From NCBI RefSeq assembly GCF_013343235.1, contig NZ_CP040094.1, forward strand, positions 4,030,501 to 4,094,500: DNA of 64,000 bases, given 5' to 3'. A program made the position numbers and the translations under genes. This DNA is from Nostoc sp. TCL240-02 (GTDB lineage Bacteria > Cyanobacteriota > Cyanobacteriia > Cyanobacteriales > Nostocaceae). Position 1 is the first letter of the stretch. Each line of letters starts with the position of its first letter. The notes beneath the pieces were generated by a model, which saw only the letters and a program-made list of their open reading frames with translations, did no database searches and was not told where the DNA came from. Positions 7,345-16,888 of the stretch are shown in pieces.

Positions 7345-9717
7345 CTAACCCCGTAAAGTTGAAATTTTTTCAACTTGTTTCGGAGCTTTTATTTCAGTAA
7401 ATAGCTGAACTCCTTGATTAAAATTAAGTTTACTTTCATCAGGCTTTGCCATCTTTTGATAAGTTAAACCTAATTGATAATAAGCTTCAGCTAGATCGCA
7501 CTTAGCACCTATTTTATCCAACAGTTCGATTGCTTCTCTATGATGAACTAGGGCTAATTCAAAATTTGCTTGTTGTCGATTTATTTCTGCTAAACCATTG
7601 AGTGTTTTTGCTTTTACCTGCATATAATGACTTTCTTCAGCAAAAGTCAAAGCTTGGTGGAATATCTGATTTGCCTGAGAAAATTCTCCTAAATTGACAT
7701 AAGTTTGACCCAAAATTTGCATAAAATAGACAAATCTTCCAGTCTGTTCTATCAGTTTTTCGTTCGTAATATTTTGATAAGCTATATCTGCTAATGCAGA
7801 TGAAGCATCAGGAAAACCTAAATAAGAATACACCAAAGCTAAACAAACTGAAGCTTTTTCTGCCCAGCGATGATGCTCGGTATTTTGGGCTAGGTAAATT
7901 ACTTGTTGAAATAAATTTGCGGCTGCCTCTAGTTCCCACAAATCTATTTTGTAAAGACCAATACTTAATAAAGAATCTACCTCTAACATCCTCAGATAGT
8001 AAACTGGATGTTTATTTTCTGGCTGAGGTACAAGTGATTTGAGTGCTTGGGTTACCAGAGTAATAGTCTTCTCTTGACAGACGATCGCTTGACTAATTTT
8101 CCCTGTTATCCAATATAGATCGCCTAGTATATTATAAAGTTCGCTAAGATTTTGGTCATTTTCTAAATTGTTTACAACTTGATTAATTGCAGTCAGTATC
8201 GGCTGAATTAAACCCATGCGATACAAGGTACTACCAAGAGGTAAAAACTGCTGCCATTGATTATTTCGGCTTTTTAAAATTACCTTACCCGCTAACTCAA
8301 ACTCATGAATTTCTATATAATGATAATATGCTTCTAGAGCTTGTAAAGCATCTTTAAAAGTTTCAATTTGTTTAACACTAGCTGTCCAAAACTCTGCTGC
8401 TTTGTGGTTGGCAATTTCCCATTCATCGCTGGGGCGTAAACGCGCGATCGCTTCTTTCTGAATCACCGGATGCAGCCAGTATTCACCTTTATCGCACTCC
8501 ACCAAAGACCGATTTCTCAAGGAGGCGATGATTTGGCGATGTTGATCGGGTGGGACATCCCAAAGTAAGCAAAATAACCCTGGTGATGGGATGGTGGGTA
8601 TATCTTGGTAACGATAACATCCAAAACGGCAAAGTAAGCGATATGCTTGGGGGTCAAGAGTTTGCAAACGATTGATTTGACTAACGGCTAAATTTTTTAA
8701 GTCCGTTGCTGCTAAAGGATCGGCATGATTTTCTTGCCAATAAAGAACCATGTCACCGCCAAAATCCTCCTGAATCGAACCGCAGAGAATTCCCATTGCT
8801 TTAGCATTACCGCCATAAGTGCGATGCATGATTTGCAAAGTTGGCGAGTCGATGGCTAATCCTCGGTTGCTAAAAAACTTTTGCCATGCGCTTTGATCTA
8901 AACTAGGAAGCCGATAGTGATTCACATTCAACCCAGGTTCACAAAGGCGATCGCGACTGGTAATCAAGGTGACAGATTGCACTCTCGCATCAGCTAAAAT
9001 CCGCAATAGTTCTACATAGTTGCGGTGAGAAGCAATCAACCCACCTTGTTGATCTAATGCAGGTTCCAGATTGTCAATTAACACCCCAATTCGCCGATTG
9101 TGGAGTTCGCGCTTGAGTCTTCCCAATGTCACCCCAAATTCTACCCCAGGTTCTTGATCAAAGTCTTGTTTTAGCCATTCTTCTACTACTCGTTCGGCGG
9201 GGGTGATATTCTGCGTTTCCTTCGCCATCAGCAGTTCTAAAACCAAGTCAAACTCTTGATGAAGATATTGCTGCGCTAGAGTAGTTTTGCCTAAGCCTCC
9301 CTCACCTTGGATAACAATGACTTTCGAGCCTTGATTTACCAAAGTATTCAGGTGAGCGATCGCTTCTGTTCGTCCAATAAAATTGCTATCCTCTAATTTT
9401 GGGGTGAATTGGTGCGATCGCGAGTAATCAATCAGACTGGATGATATTGCAGTCGTTTTTCTCAGAACCCGTTCCAAAGTAGCACGACAATTACTTTTGG
9501 TTATCTTTTCTCGCAATACCTTAGAAAGTAACTTCCATAACTGAGAACCAGCATCCTTGGCGTGTCCTTCCGTACAGCCGTAAGCATGAGCGATATCCAA
9601 GTATTTTCTACCCAACCAAACTTGCACAAGAATCACTTTTTGCAAATCGCTCAACCGTTCCCCAGTCTGAGGGGGAATTATGGCATCTAACCATGCTAAT
9701 GCTGCTTCAGCGTCCAT
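7345..9717 (-). CDS. STAND-type NTPase with N-terminal HTH-like region and C-terminal TPR-like repeats
   Basis: A 790-residue protein. Residues 1-90 form a helical region like the HTH found at the N-terminus of vWA-MoxR-associated and NB-ARC proteins in cyanobacteria. The NTPase follows: Walker A GEGGLGKTT (138-146), Walker B IGVLIDN (about 210-216) and an ITSRDRL sensor motif (about 255). A winged-helix-like region follows, and then from about residue 470 to the end helical TPR-like repeats (GDLYWITGKISQAI, GLTYQKMAKPDESK). STAND proteins are signalling switches that oligomerise when a ligand binds the repeats; some act in anti-phage defence. No effector domain (TIR, nuclease, protease) is fused here, so a regulatory role is as likely. 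It lies beside a VapBC-like module on the same strand. Confidence 0.85.
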   Translation of the reverse strand: MDAEAALAWLDAIIPPQTGERLSDLQKVILVQVWLGRKYLDIAHAYGCTEGHAKDAGSQLWKLLSKVLREKITKSNCRATLERVLRKTTAISSSLIDYSRSHQFTPKLEDSNFIGRTEAIAHLNTLVNQGSKVIVIQGEGGLGKTTLAQQYLHQEFDLVLELLMAKETQNITPAERVVEEWLKQDFDQEPGVEFGVTLGRLKRELHNRRIGVLIDNLEPALDQQGGLIASHRNYVELLRILADARVQSVTLITSRDRLCEPGLNVNHYRLPSLDQSAWQKFFSNRGLAIDSPTLQIMHRTYGGNAKAMGILCGSIQEDFGGDMVLYWQENHADPLAATDLKNLAVSQINRLQTLDPQAYRLLCRFGCYRYQDIPTIPSPGLFCLLWDVPPDQHRQIIASLRNRSLVECDKGEYWLHPVIQKEAIARLRPSDEWEIANHKAAEFWTASVKQIETFKDALQALEAYYHYIEIHEFELAGKVILKSRNNQWQQFLPLGSTLYRMGLIQPILTAINQVVNNLENDQNLSELYNILGDLYWITGKISQAIVCQEKTITLVTQALKSLVPQPENKHPVYYLRMLEVDSLLSIGLYKIDLWELEAAANLFQQVIYLAQNTEHHRWAEKASVCLALVYSYLGFPDASSALADIAYQNITNEKLIEQTGRFVYFMQILGQTYVNLGEFSQANQIFHQALTFAEESHYMQVKAKTLNGLAEINRQQANFELALVHHREAIELLDKIGAKCDLAEAYYQLGLTYQKMAKPDESKLNFNQGVQLFTEIKAPKQVEKISTLRG

Positions 9718-9837
9718 TGTGTAACGACGAGGAGAGTTCAGATTTTAGGGACAACTATAAATCACTCTACAGTTATGTTGCTGGAGTTTTCGGATAAGAT
9801 TCTGTAAATCCGACTTTTTTCCCGACTTTTGCAAACT

Positions 9838-10263
9838 TTATTCAAAATTCAGCAGCAAGTTCTTGAAAGGATTACTGTTATTCCAACGGTAGGTATTAAA
9901 GTCTCGTTGATCAACTGTCAAAATTCGCCCATGTCCCAGATGTTCTGCTAAAACAACTAGAGAAGCATCTGCCATATCCATTGGCAAATCGGCATATTTT
10001 TCCATGAGTTCAACTATGCGTCCAACATGGTGACTTCGTAAATCAAACACCTCAAATGCTTCCTGTGCAACCTCTCTCAAAAAAGTACATTGAGCATTAT
10101 TACCACCTCCTCTAGCAAGAAGAAGGTAACAAGTTTCGGTAATTACAGGGTAAGTAGTGACTAGTGGTTCATTGAGAGCATTTAAAACTTGTATTGCTAA
10201 TTGATGGTATTGATCGTTTTGGTTCCCAAGTGCAACGAAAAAGCCAGTATCAGCGATGATCAT
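9838..10263 (-). CDS. PIN-domain ribonuclease toxin (VapC-like)
   Basis: A 141-residue PIN domain with the acidic cluster of the family: Asp5 (MIIADTGF), Glu43 (VITET), Asp96 and Asp99 (PMDMADASL) and Asp118/Asp121 (TVDQRDF). These residues bind the metals used to cut RNA, often tRNA or rRNA. The start codon overlaps the end of the antitoxin gene by 14 bp, the usual translational coupling of type II toxin-antitoxin pairs. All catalytic residues are present, so the toxin looks active. Confidence 0.9.
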   Translation of the reverse strand: MIIADTGFFVALGNQNDQYHQLAIQVLNALNEPLVTTYPVITETCYLLLARGGGNNAQCTFLREVAQEAFEVFDLRSHHVGRIVELMEKYADLPMDMADASLVVLAEHLGHGRILTVDQRDFNTYRWNNSNPFKNLLLNFE

Positions 10264-10519
10264 ACTTTTCTTGCATTAGCGATCTTACAATGGTTTCGGA
10301 ATTAGCAGCTAAGTCAGTTTCTCCTTTGAAACAGCCGATAAATTTACTTTGCTTAAGTTTAGCTAAGGGATCTGTTTTTTGTTGCTGAAGTTGTTGATAG
10401 CGCAGTTCAATCAAAGATTTAATTGCCTCTACTGTATCTTGGTCAGCCTCCTGTTGAATATAGGCAAGCTTTTGAGCATATTCTTCATCTAGCTGAATAT
10501 CAAAATTCTTCATCGCCAC
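10250..10519 (-). CDS. Antitoxin partner of the PIN toxin
   Basis: An 89-residue acidic, mostly helical protein placed first in a two-gene unit with the PIN toxin. Its N-terminal strand (NFDIQLDEEYAQKLAYIQ) resembles the DNA-binding start of ribbon-helix-helix or similar VapB-like antitoxins. The C-terminal part (LKQSKFIGCFKG...SLMQEKYDHR) is the kind of tail that plugs a PIN active site, and is common to cyanobacterial antitoxins of this group. Such antitoxins usually repress their own promoter, which would lie between 10520 and 10607 and be divergent from the Uma2 gene. Assignment rests mainly on position and overlap. Confidence 0.8.
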   Translation of the reverse strand: MAMKNFDIQLDEEYAQKLAYIQQEADQDTVEAIKSLIELRYQQLQQQKTDPLAKLKQSKFIGCFKGETDLAANSETIVRSLMQEKYDHR

Positions 10520-10607
10520 TAACTTGGAACGTTTACCTAAAGTATATCGTCCGCGTCGAATCGTCTAGAATAAAACTCATTAGGTAACATCAGCACCATC
10601 ATTACTT

Positions 10608-11309
10608 ATGGTGAAATCAGACCCCCGTCAATTGCCTAGCAGTGCTGAACTTCCTTGTTCAGACGATACCCCTGTGGATAACGAAGACCAGAACTTTATT
10701 CCTAACTTGCTTCTCTTCTTGCTGCAATATATTTGGGCAAACCGTAATGACTGGTTTTTCAGTGCGGATATGGGCGTTTACCATACTACAGGGGTTAGTC
10801 CACTTGTACCGATTGTAGCAGACGGATTTTTGAGCTTAGGTGTAGAACGCCGCAAGGAAGGTAAATCTCGTAAAAGCTATGTTGTTTGGGAAGAAAACAA
10901 CATTGTGCCTATCTTGGCTTTAGAAATTGTCTCTTTAACTCCGGGTGGAGAATATGACAAAAAATTAGACACCTATGCCAAGCTAGGGGTACTGTACTAC
11001 ATTATTTATAATCCAGAGTATTGGCAAAGAGACCGTCACCAACCTTTTGAAGTTTATCGCTTAGTAGATGGTAGCTATCAATTGCAAATTGGTGAACCCT
11101 TTTGGATGCCAGAAATTGGTTTGGGAATCGGGCGATCGCAATACATATCTGGTAATATCCAGCGTCAGGTTTTGTATTGGTATGATCAACAAGGAAAGCG
11201 CTATCAAACTCCAGAAGAAGCTGAACAGCAAACTCGCCAGCAGCTTGAATTAGTGCAACAACAACTTGAGCGTTATCGTCAGCAATTTGGTGAACTGCCA
11301 GAAGCGTAA
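10608..11309 (+). CDS. Uma2 family (PD-(D/E)XK-fold) protein
   Basis: A 233-residue protein of the Uma2/DUF820 family, very abundant in cyanobacteria. The fold is marked by VADGFLSLG (putative metal-binding Asp), the ILALEIVSLTPGGEYDKKLDTYAKLGV core (split E-x-V and the Lys of the nuclease motif) and YYIIYNPEYW. A glutamine-rich coiled coil fills residues about 205-233. The family shares the restriction-endonuclease fold and many members probably descend from transposon-linked nucleases; a cellular role is not established. It is transcribed away from the VapBC pair. No Shine-Dalgarno is visible before ATG 10608. Confidence 0.9.
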   Translation: MVKSDPRQLPSSAELPCSDDTPVDNEDQNFIPNLLLFLLQYIWANRNDWFFSADMGVYHTTGVSPLVPIVADGFLSLGVERRKEGKSRKSYVVWEENNIVPILALEIVSLTPGGEYDKKLDTYAKLGVLYYIIYNPEYWQRDRHQPFEVYRLVDGSYQLQIGEPFWMPEIGLGIGRSQYISGNIQRQVLYWYDQQGKRYQTPEEAEQQTRQQLELVQQQLERYRQQFGELPEA

Positions 11310-11344
11310 GGGGGCGATTGCTGATGTTTGTTATTAACAATACA

Positions 11345-11379
11345 TTAGCCCTCACCTAGAAATTTAGGATGAGGGCTAA
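11345..11379. terminator. Strong hairpin between convergent genes
   Basis: Ten-base perfect arms TTAGCCCTCA and TGAGGGCTAA, with further pairing CCTA/TAGG inside. It lies between the ends of the Uma2 gene (+) and the 46-residue gene (-) and probably stops transcription from both sides. Neither strand has a good T-run, so it is not a textbook intrinsic terminator. Confidence 0.65.
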
Positions 11380-11403
11380 CATCGCTGACATAAAGATGAG
11401 TAG

Positions 11404-11544
11404 TTAAATCTTAGGCATTCCTTTAAAGTAAGGGTTGACAAAAGTTCCATCTTTCTTAATGTAGCCTTTAACAACTTTTACTTTAGATATTTTAAGTGCT
11501 TTGGGTGACTTTGGTGGCTTCGGTAGCTTTGGTGTTTTAGACAT
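11404..11544 (-). CDS. Small lysine-rich protein, 46 aa
   Basis: An ATG frame of 46 codons, found by reading the strand directly. It opens MSKTPKLPKPPKSPKALK and ends with VKGYIKKDGTFVNPYFKG. The N-terminal half is a Lys-Pro repeat like histone H1 or protamine tails. The C-terminal half has the Gly-Tyr-x-x-Lys-Asp-Gly-Thr-x-Val-x-Pro pattern seen at the ends of many small cyanobacterial proteins. A purine-rich AAGGGAA ribosome site lies about 8-10 bases before the ATG. Very basic; it may bind nucleic acid or the envelope, but function is unknown. The codon-level pattern and ribosome site support a real gene. Confidence 0.7.
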   Translation of the reverse strand: MSKTPKLPKPPKSPKALKISKVKVVKGYIKKDGTFVNPYFKGMPKI

Positions 11545-11886
11545 TTTCTTGTTTCCCTTTAAATAAATAGCTTCTAAGATTCTTTATCTATAGTGAACTC
11601 GGAAACGGAAAACCACCTCAGCAAAAATTCTAATTTTTCTAAATAACTCGTAAAGATAAGAGAAATATGTGTTATGAGCTTCAAGATTTATTATTTTTTA
11701 TACCAAAAATATTCGTTTTGATCTGATTAGCTAATCCTCAATATCAAATCAGCACAATTCAAATCCGGCTTTTTCCTCGACTCTTCCAACTGCATCAGAT
11801 AAAACTGCCGACTTCAGCCGACTGACAAAAGGAAGTGCGATCGCTTAGGCTATTGGGCATAGAGATAAAAATTTAAGTATAAAAAT
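11545..11886. other. 342-bp AT-rich intergenic region
   Basis: It holds the upstream regions of the small lysine-rich gene (-) and of the ferritin-like gene (+). No repeat, RNA gene or clear promoter boxes were recognised. Confidence 0.4.
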
Positions 11887-12828
11887 ATGCTTAACACCCT
11901 CAGCCCAGTTAGAGAAGACTTAGCAGGTCAAAGCTATCCCAGTCCTAACTACCTGCAAACACAACATCGCATTCGTTCCCTCATAGACAAATATATTGCA
12001 GTCGAACAACTACACGATCGCTTGCAAGATTTACCGATACAGTTTGCCGATCCCCAACCCCGTCCCTGGAAACACATCGACTGGCGAACAATCAATCGCA
12101 ATCAAATTATCGGCTTAGACGCAGAGGTATTTTTATCTATCTTGATAGGTGCGATGGATACAGAAGCTCCCATTCGCAGCTATACCCAAACCAGTCGGCA
12201 GTATTTGGAAAAATTGCATCCTCAGATGGCTCGGTTTGTTGGTGGAACAGTCGGTGAAAGTGGCGAACTGCTAGAACTTGGTTTGTGGGAAAAAGAAGAA
12301 CGTCAGCACACACCAGCATTAATCAAAGTCTACGCCCAATTAACAGGCGAGAAAATTACCCCAAAACTTCGGACTGTTAGAAGCTATCTTCCCACAGATG
12401 ACCCTCACGAAGACCTATATCGCCACGGCTTACACCGCATTGCCACAGAATACGGTGCAACCTGTCTTTATATTTGGTTGATGGCTCATACCACAGGCGC
12501 ACTCCAGGATGTTTTAGAGGAACTGGCACAGGATGAAATCAACCATACAACCAAATTCTGGGGGTTTGGAGTCTGGACTTTTCCTGATACTGGGTTGATG
12601 AGAATTGGACGCACACTCATCAAAACGCGATCGCAAAACTATCAGCGTAACAACCTTATGCGTACTCTCCGCCGTATGATGGGTACACTCAACTGGAATG
12701 CTTGGTCATTAACTAACAAAGCAACTCTCCTCTTCACCTTCACTTACACAATGCATCGCCTGTGGAGTTGGAACAACACCCTCACACCAAAATATTTGCA
12801 AGATTTATTTGAAATAAATCATCAGTAA
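11887..12828 (+). CDS. Ferritin-like diiron protein
   Basis: A 313-residue helical protein. Two ExxH motifs, EERQH (about residue 138) and DEINH (about residue 218), with additional Glu residues in the paired helices ([10 protein letters not shown] and TEYGATC), form the ligand set of a carboxylate-bridged diiron site as in ferritin-like oxygenases and acyl-ACP desaturases. No signal peptide. The substrate is unknown. The stop is 20 bp before uppS, so the two genes are probably co-transcribed. A link with isoprenoid or membrane-lipid metabolism is an inference from that pairing only. Confidence 0.75.
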   Translation: MLNTLSPVREDLAGQSYPSPNYLQTQHRIRSLIDKYIAVEQLHDRLQDLPIQFADPQPRPWKHIDWRTINRNQIIGLDAEVFLSILIGAMDTEAPIRSYTQTSRQYLEKLHPQMARFVGGTVGESGELLELGLWEKEERQHTPALIKVYAQLTGEKITPKLRTVRSYLPTDDPHEDLYRHGLHRIATEYGATCLYIWLMAHTTGALQDVLEELAQDEINHTTKFWGFGVWTFPDTGLMRIGRTLIKTRSQNYQRNNLMRTLRRMMGTLNWNAWSLTNKATLLFTFTYTMHRLWSWNNTLTPKYLQDLFEINHQ

Positions 12829-12848
12829 TAACAAATAACAAAGGAAAA

Positions 12849-13595
12849 ATGACAAAATTACCCACCGATTTAAACCCGCAAAAAATACCCCAACATATCG
12901 CCGTCATCATGGATGGTAACGGACGATGGGCAACCAGTCGAGGATTACCGCGCATTGCTGGACATCGCCAAGGAGCAAAAACGCTCAAAGAACTATTGCG
13001 TTGCTGCAAGGATTGGGGAATCAAAGCGTTGACAGCCTACGCTTTCTCAACAGAAAATTGGCAGCGTCCTGTTGAAGAAGTAGATTTTCTGATGCATTTG
13101 TTTGAGCGATTACTACACCGTGAGTTGGCTCAAATGCATCAAGAAGGTTTACGAATCTCGTTTATTGGAGATTTATCGGCTTTACCTAAGTCTCTACAAA
13201 CGGAAATGGAACGTTCTATGAGAGAGACGTTGAATAATCAAGCAATCCACTTTACTGTTGCAGTCAACTACAGTAGCCGCAACGAAATTACTAAAGTTTG
13301 TCATCAAGTAGCTCAACTCGTACAACGTGGCGAACTCAGTGCGGAACAAGTAAATGAAAGTCTTATAGAACAACATCTCTACACAGCAGACACTCCAGAA
13401 CCCGATTTACTGATTCGGACTAGTGGTGAGATGCGGTTGAGTAATTTTCTCTTATGGCAAATGGCGTATACAGAAATGTATTTCACCGATATTCTTTGGC
13501 CAGATTTTAATCGAGAAGCATTATATCAGGCTTTGTTGAGTTACCAAAATCGCGATCGCCGTTTTGGTCAAGTTAAAGCTTCACTGTCAGCTTAG
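12849..13595 (+). CDS. uppS: Isoprenyl transferase (undecaprenyl diphosphate synthase family)
   Basis: A 248-residue cis-prenyltransferase of normal length. The catalytic [10 protein letters not shown] (Asp22), the RxGHRxG-like [20 protein letters not shown] and the C-terminal [15 protein letters not shown] substrate-binding arginines are all present. It adds isopentenyl units to farnesyl (or geranylgeranyl) diphosphate to give the C55-range lipid carrier for peptidoglycan and glycans. AAGGA stands shortly before the ATG. It follows the ferritin-like gene by 20 bp and is closed by a strong intrinsic terminator at 13641-13675. Confidence 0.95.
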   Translation: MTKLPTDLNPQKIPQHIAVIMDGNGRWATSRGLPRIAGHRQGAKTLKELLRCCKDWGIKALTAYAFSTENWQRPVEEVDFLMHLFERLLHRELAQMHQEGLRISFIGDLSALPKSLQTEMERSMRETLNNQAIHFTVAVNYSSRNEITKVCHQVAQLVQRGELSAEQVNESLIEQHLYTADTPEPDLLIRTSGEMRLSNFLLWQMAYTEMYFTDILWPDFNREALYQALLSYQNRDRRFGQVKASLSA

Positions 13596-13640
13596 GCTAT
13601 CTGGAAAACCTTTCTCCTGAAATGAGAGAGACTTTGATCG

Positions 13641-13675
13641 CCCCTTTCCCAACGCGGAAAGGGGTTAGGTTTTTT
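13641..13675 (+). terminator. Intrinsic terminator after uppS
   Basis: CCCCTTTCC and GGAAAGGGG form a perfect 9-bp stem with a 6-base loop, followed shortly by a T-run (GGTTTTTT). It lies 46 bp after the uppS stop codon. Confidence 0.9.
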
Positions 13676-14364
13676 GCTGCTATGAAGCATAAAGTAAAAG
13701 CACCCACATTACCAGGATGGTATATGAGCGCTAAGAAATTTAAACATTATTGAGGATAATCTATCTGCTATGACAGACCGAAGTAACTATAAGAATAGCA
13801 GGCGGTGGGTAAATAAACTGCAAGGGTAGTTACAAATGTTTTGTTAAAAATATTACTTACTGTAAGGTATTGCTTATTTTGCTAAAGTGTGGTATTCGAT
13901 ATCCTCTAAAAATTTTCTTTATGCGATCGCTATGAAGCTTCTCTGGGATGAAACTGGTTAACAATCCCAAGATAAATGATTTCCGTCCTTTTCCTCCCGA
14001 TCTTCCCTACACTCCAAATTAATTTTTTGGGTAAATTACTCATTGCTACGTATTCAGCCTCTAATCTCGGCTAAATACCTATATTCCTTATCATAAAATC
14101 AGACGGATGTAATTATTATTTTGCCAATAGTAATTATCAAAACTCTCAATATGATTATTTGTTAATTCTTTCCCAAAATAGTATTTACTATAATTTAATA
14201 CTTGCGATATAAGCTGATTTTGCGGTAAGTCAATTCAGAAAAATCCTGATATAAAAAATTTAAAGTTAGCAAGATTCTCTGGCTAAATCTACTTTAAATT
14301 TACTTATCAATCAATTTCAAAATCGCAATTAATTTTTACCATATTATGTGTGTTAGGAGTGATC
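13676..14364. other. 689-bp AT-rich region upstream of the porin gene
   Basis: No gene recognised. It is strongly AT-rich over the last 300 bp and is presumably the regulatory region of the porin gene. I looked for a Fur-box-like 19-mer and found no convincing match by eye. Confidence 0.4.
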
Positions 14365-16254
14365 ATGGCGAAATATCTACTAGCTTCTGCTAGTGGGATG
14401 GGATTTTTATGCTTAATTGCCGGGTTATCACCTGTGCAAGCCCTTCCTAATTTAGAAATTGCAGATAAGAATTTAGCTATTAATCAAAATGATAGCAGTT
14501 ATCAAAAAAATGATTCTCATCAAAGCAACTTGACAAATAATATCTCCAGTGAATTGCTGATAGATAATGAGAATCAAAAAAATGAAGATTTAGGTGTAGA
14601 TTCTGCTGTTAAGTTTCAGCAGCAACTGACACCAAAATCTATAAATTCATCTCCATCCTCAGACAAACTTGCACAAGTAACATCTGTATCCCAATTATCT
14701 GATGTACAACCAACAGATTGGGCTTTTCAGGCACTCCAGTCTTTAGTTGAGCGCTATGGTTGCATTGCAGGTTATCCCAATCAAACCTATCGCGGTAATC
14801 GGGCGATGACTCGCTATGAATTTGCTGCTGGCTTAAATGCTTGTTTAGAACGAATCAACGAACTGATTGCCACTGCAACTGGTGATTTGGTTAAGAAAGA
14901 AGATTTAGCCACGTTACAGAAACTACAAGAACAATTTACGGCAGAATTGACAACATTGCGGGGTCGAGTAGATGCTGTAGAAGCTCGTACCGCAAAACTA
15001 GAAGCAAATCAATTTTCTACGACTACTAAACTTAATGGAGAGGCAATTATTGCTGGTGTTGGTGCTACCGGCGGCGCTCCTAATAACAGCGACTCGAACA
15101 TCATCCTAGTTAATAGAGTGCGATTAAATCTTACCACTAGCTTTACTGGTAAAGATTCATTAATTACTGGATTACAAGCTTATAACTTTTTGGGTGGAGC
15201 CGATGGACAAGGTAGCCTGCAACAAAGTTTAGGATTAGCTTCACCTCTTTTAAGTTCTAGTAGCGCTCGTACCAGTTTTGAGCCGCAATTTCCGGGGTTA
15301 AATGTCAATACTTTGTCGAGCGTTGGTGCAAACAGTGTTCAGCTTTACAAATTACTGTATATTTTTCCCGTCGCTAATAAATTAACCTTGTTTGCGGGAA
15401 CTGCGGCGGAAACATCAGATGCTTTCCCAGCAATTACGCCTTTTTATGGTGAAGGACAAGAGTCAATATCTCGTTTTGGCAACTTAAATCCAGTGCTACG
15501 GGTTTCTGGTGGGACTTCGGGTACTGGTTTAGCATCGGCGGCGGGATTTATTTATAGTATTTCCCCGAATTTGGATTTACGAGCTTTATACGGTAGCGTC
15601 AATGCCAATTTACCCCAAAAATCTGCTGATGAGGTACTACCAGGAGTTTCTACAACACCTTTGGGGGGTGGTGTATTTAGTGGAAGTAGTATTGTTGCTG
15701 CACAGTTAACCTTCAAGCCCAGTCCTGACTTAGATATTGGTCTAAACTATGCCAATAGTTATCACGAAATCAATATTTTAGGTACTGGATTAATTAGTAG
15801 TGATGTTGGTGCTTTATCTGGTGTTGACGCTGGGACACCCGTCAAACTCAACTCCTTTGGCGGTACGGTAACATGGCGATTGTCTCCCAAAATAGCCTTA
15901 TCTGGCTACGGTGCAGCACTATTTGTTGATGCTGCTTCAAATAGCGTGAATGCTTCCACCACCTTTACAAGTTGGATGGCGGGAGTTCACTTCAGAGATT
16001 TATTCAAGTCAGGAAACACTGCTGGGATTCTTTTTGGTCAGCCTCTTTTCCGTAGTGATACTGGTGGTTCTGCTCAACTTACCCCCACAGGAGACAATCG
16101 GGCGACTCCTTACCATTTAGAAGCCTATTATCGCTTTCAAGTTAGCGATAATATCAGCATTACTCCTGGTGCCTTTGTTCTTTTTAACCCAGAAGGTAAC
16201 AGTAACAATGAAACTACAACTGTAGGTGTACTTCGGACTACTTTTACATTCTAA
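14365..16254 (+). CDS. Iron uptake porin, SLH and OprB domains
   Basis: An outer-membrane porin of about 629 residues. A signal peptide (MAKYLLASASGMGFLC to about Ala26) is followed by a low-complexity Asn/Ser region. An SLH domain (VSQLSDVQPTDWAFQALQSL to about residue 170) binds the peptidoglycan-linked polymer. Next comes a short coiled coil (about 175-215), then a C-terminal beta-barrel of the OprB/cyanobacterial porin type ending in aromatic TTFTF. Family members are the main outer-membrane proteins of cyanobacteria and pass inorganic ions, including iron. The start used is ATG 14365, five bases after AGGAG (14355-14359). An upstream in-frame GTG at 14350 is unlikely because it would overlap that ribosome site. 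Confidence 0.92.
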   Translation: MAKYLLASASGMGFLCLIAGLSPVQALPNLEIADKNLAINQNDSSYQKNDSHQSNLTNNISSELLIDNENQKNEDLGVDSAVKFQQQLTPKSINSSPSSDKLAQVTSVSQLSDVQPTDWAFQALQSLVERYGCIAGYPNQTYRGNRAMTRYEFAAGLNACLERINELIATATGDLVKKEDLATLQKLQEQFTAELTTLRGRVDAVEARTAKLEANQFSTTTKLNGEAIIAGVGATGGAPNNSDSNIILVNRVRLNLTTSFTGKDSLITGLQAYNFLGGADGQGSLQQSLGLASPLLSSSSARTSFEPQFPGLNVNTLSSVGANSVQLYKLLYIFPVANKLTLFAGTAAETSDAFPAITPFYGEGQESISRFGNLNPVLRVSGGTSGTGLASAAGFIYSISPNLDLRALYGSVNANLPQKSADEVLPGVSTTPLGGGVFSGSSIVAAQLTFKPSPDLDIGLNYANSYHEINILGTGLISSDVGALSGVDAGTPVKLNSFGGTVTWRLSPKIALSGYGAALFVDAASNSVNASTTFTSWMAGVHFRDLFKSGNTAGILFGQPLFRSDTGGSAQLTPTGDNRATPYHLEAYYRFQVSDNISITPGAFVLFNPEGNSNNETTTVGVLRTTFTF

Positions 16255-16888
16255 CAAGACCTCCAAATAGCCACGCCATCATTTTCCATACCATAACTAG
16301 CAGGCGAATATCCTCCTAAAATTAACACTCCTGAAAAGGAGTGTTGAGGATAAAATAATCACTAAATAAATAAGTAGAAAGTCGGTGGACGATTATCGAA
16401 TAATATTTTTTTGCATAAAATATTTTATGAAAAACTGCTGCAATGCTTAGATTGGGCTACGCCTACACTACTCTAAAAATAAAGTGCGTAGCTCATCAGA
16501 GATATCGTCTCACACATAACCTAATTGTTTCTTTTACCTGAGTTTTTAGTTTGATTTGAAAGTTGGTGCTTTTGTATAACTTGCTCAATTTGGCAAGTCA
16601 CTGCATTTATTCTGTGTTTAACCTTATCAAAATCAAGATTTACCCAAATATAAGCTTTATTAAATTTTTCTTGATTGTTATTCATATATTACTTTTATTG
16701 TCAAGATATTTTGTTATATCTATACAATATAGCTATCTCTATTTTTAAACTACTTTCTCTAGAGGTATAAGTAAATATGCTTAATATTTACTTAAGGTTT
16801 TATCTGCTAGAAGTTCAATCGCCATCTACTGAAAGAGACGCGAAGTATCGCGCCTCTAAGAAGCAAAACCCAAATTATCAGTATTAAC
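16255..16888. other. 634-bp intergenic region between convergent porin and thioredoxin genes
   Basis: It contains a hairpin AACACTCCT/AGGAGTGTT at 16324-16345 just after the porin (no T-run on the plus strand). At 16834-16857 there is a REP-like palindrome of the GAGACGCGA type. A 61-codon frame in the middle is rich in Leu/Ile/Phe from AT-rich DNA and is not called as a gene. Confidence 0.5.

Noticed and set aside
16563..16748. 61-codon plus-strand frame rich in Leu, Ile and Phe
   Set aside because: Composition is that expected from AT-rich non-coding DNA, with no start signal.
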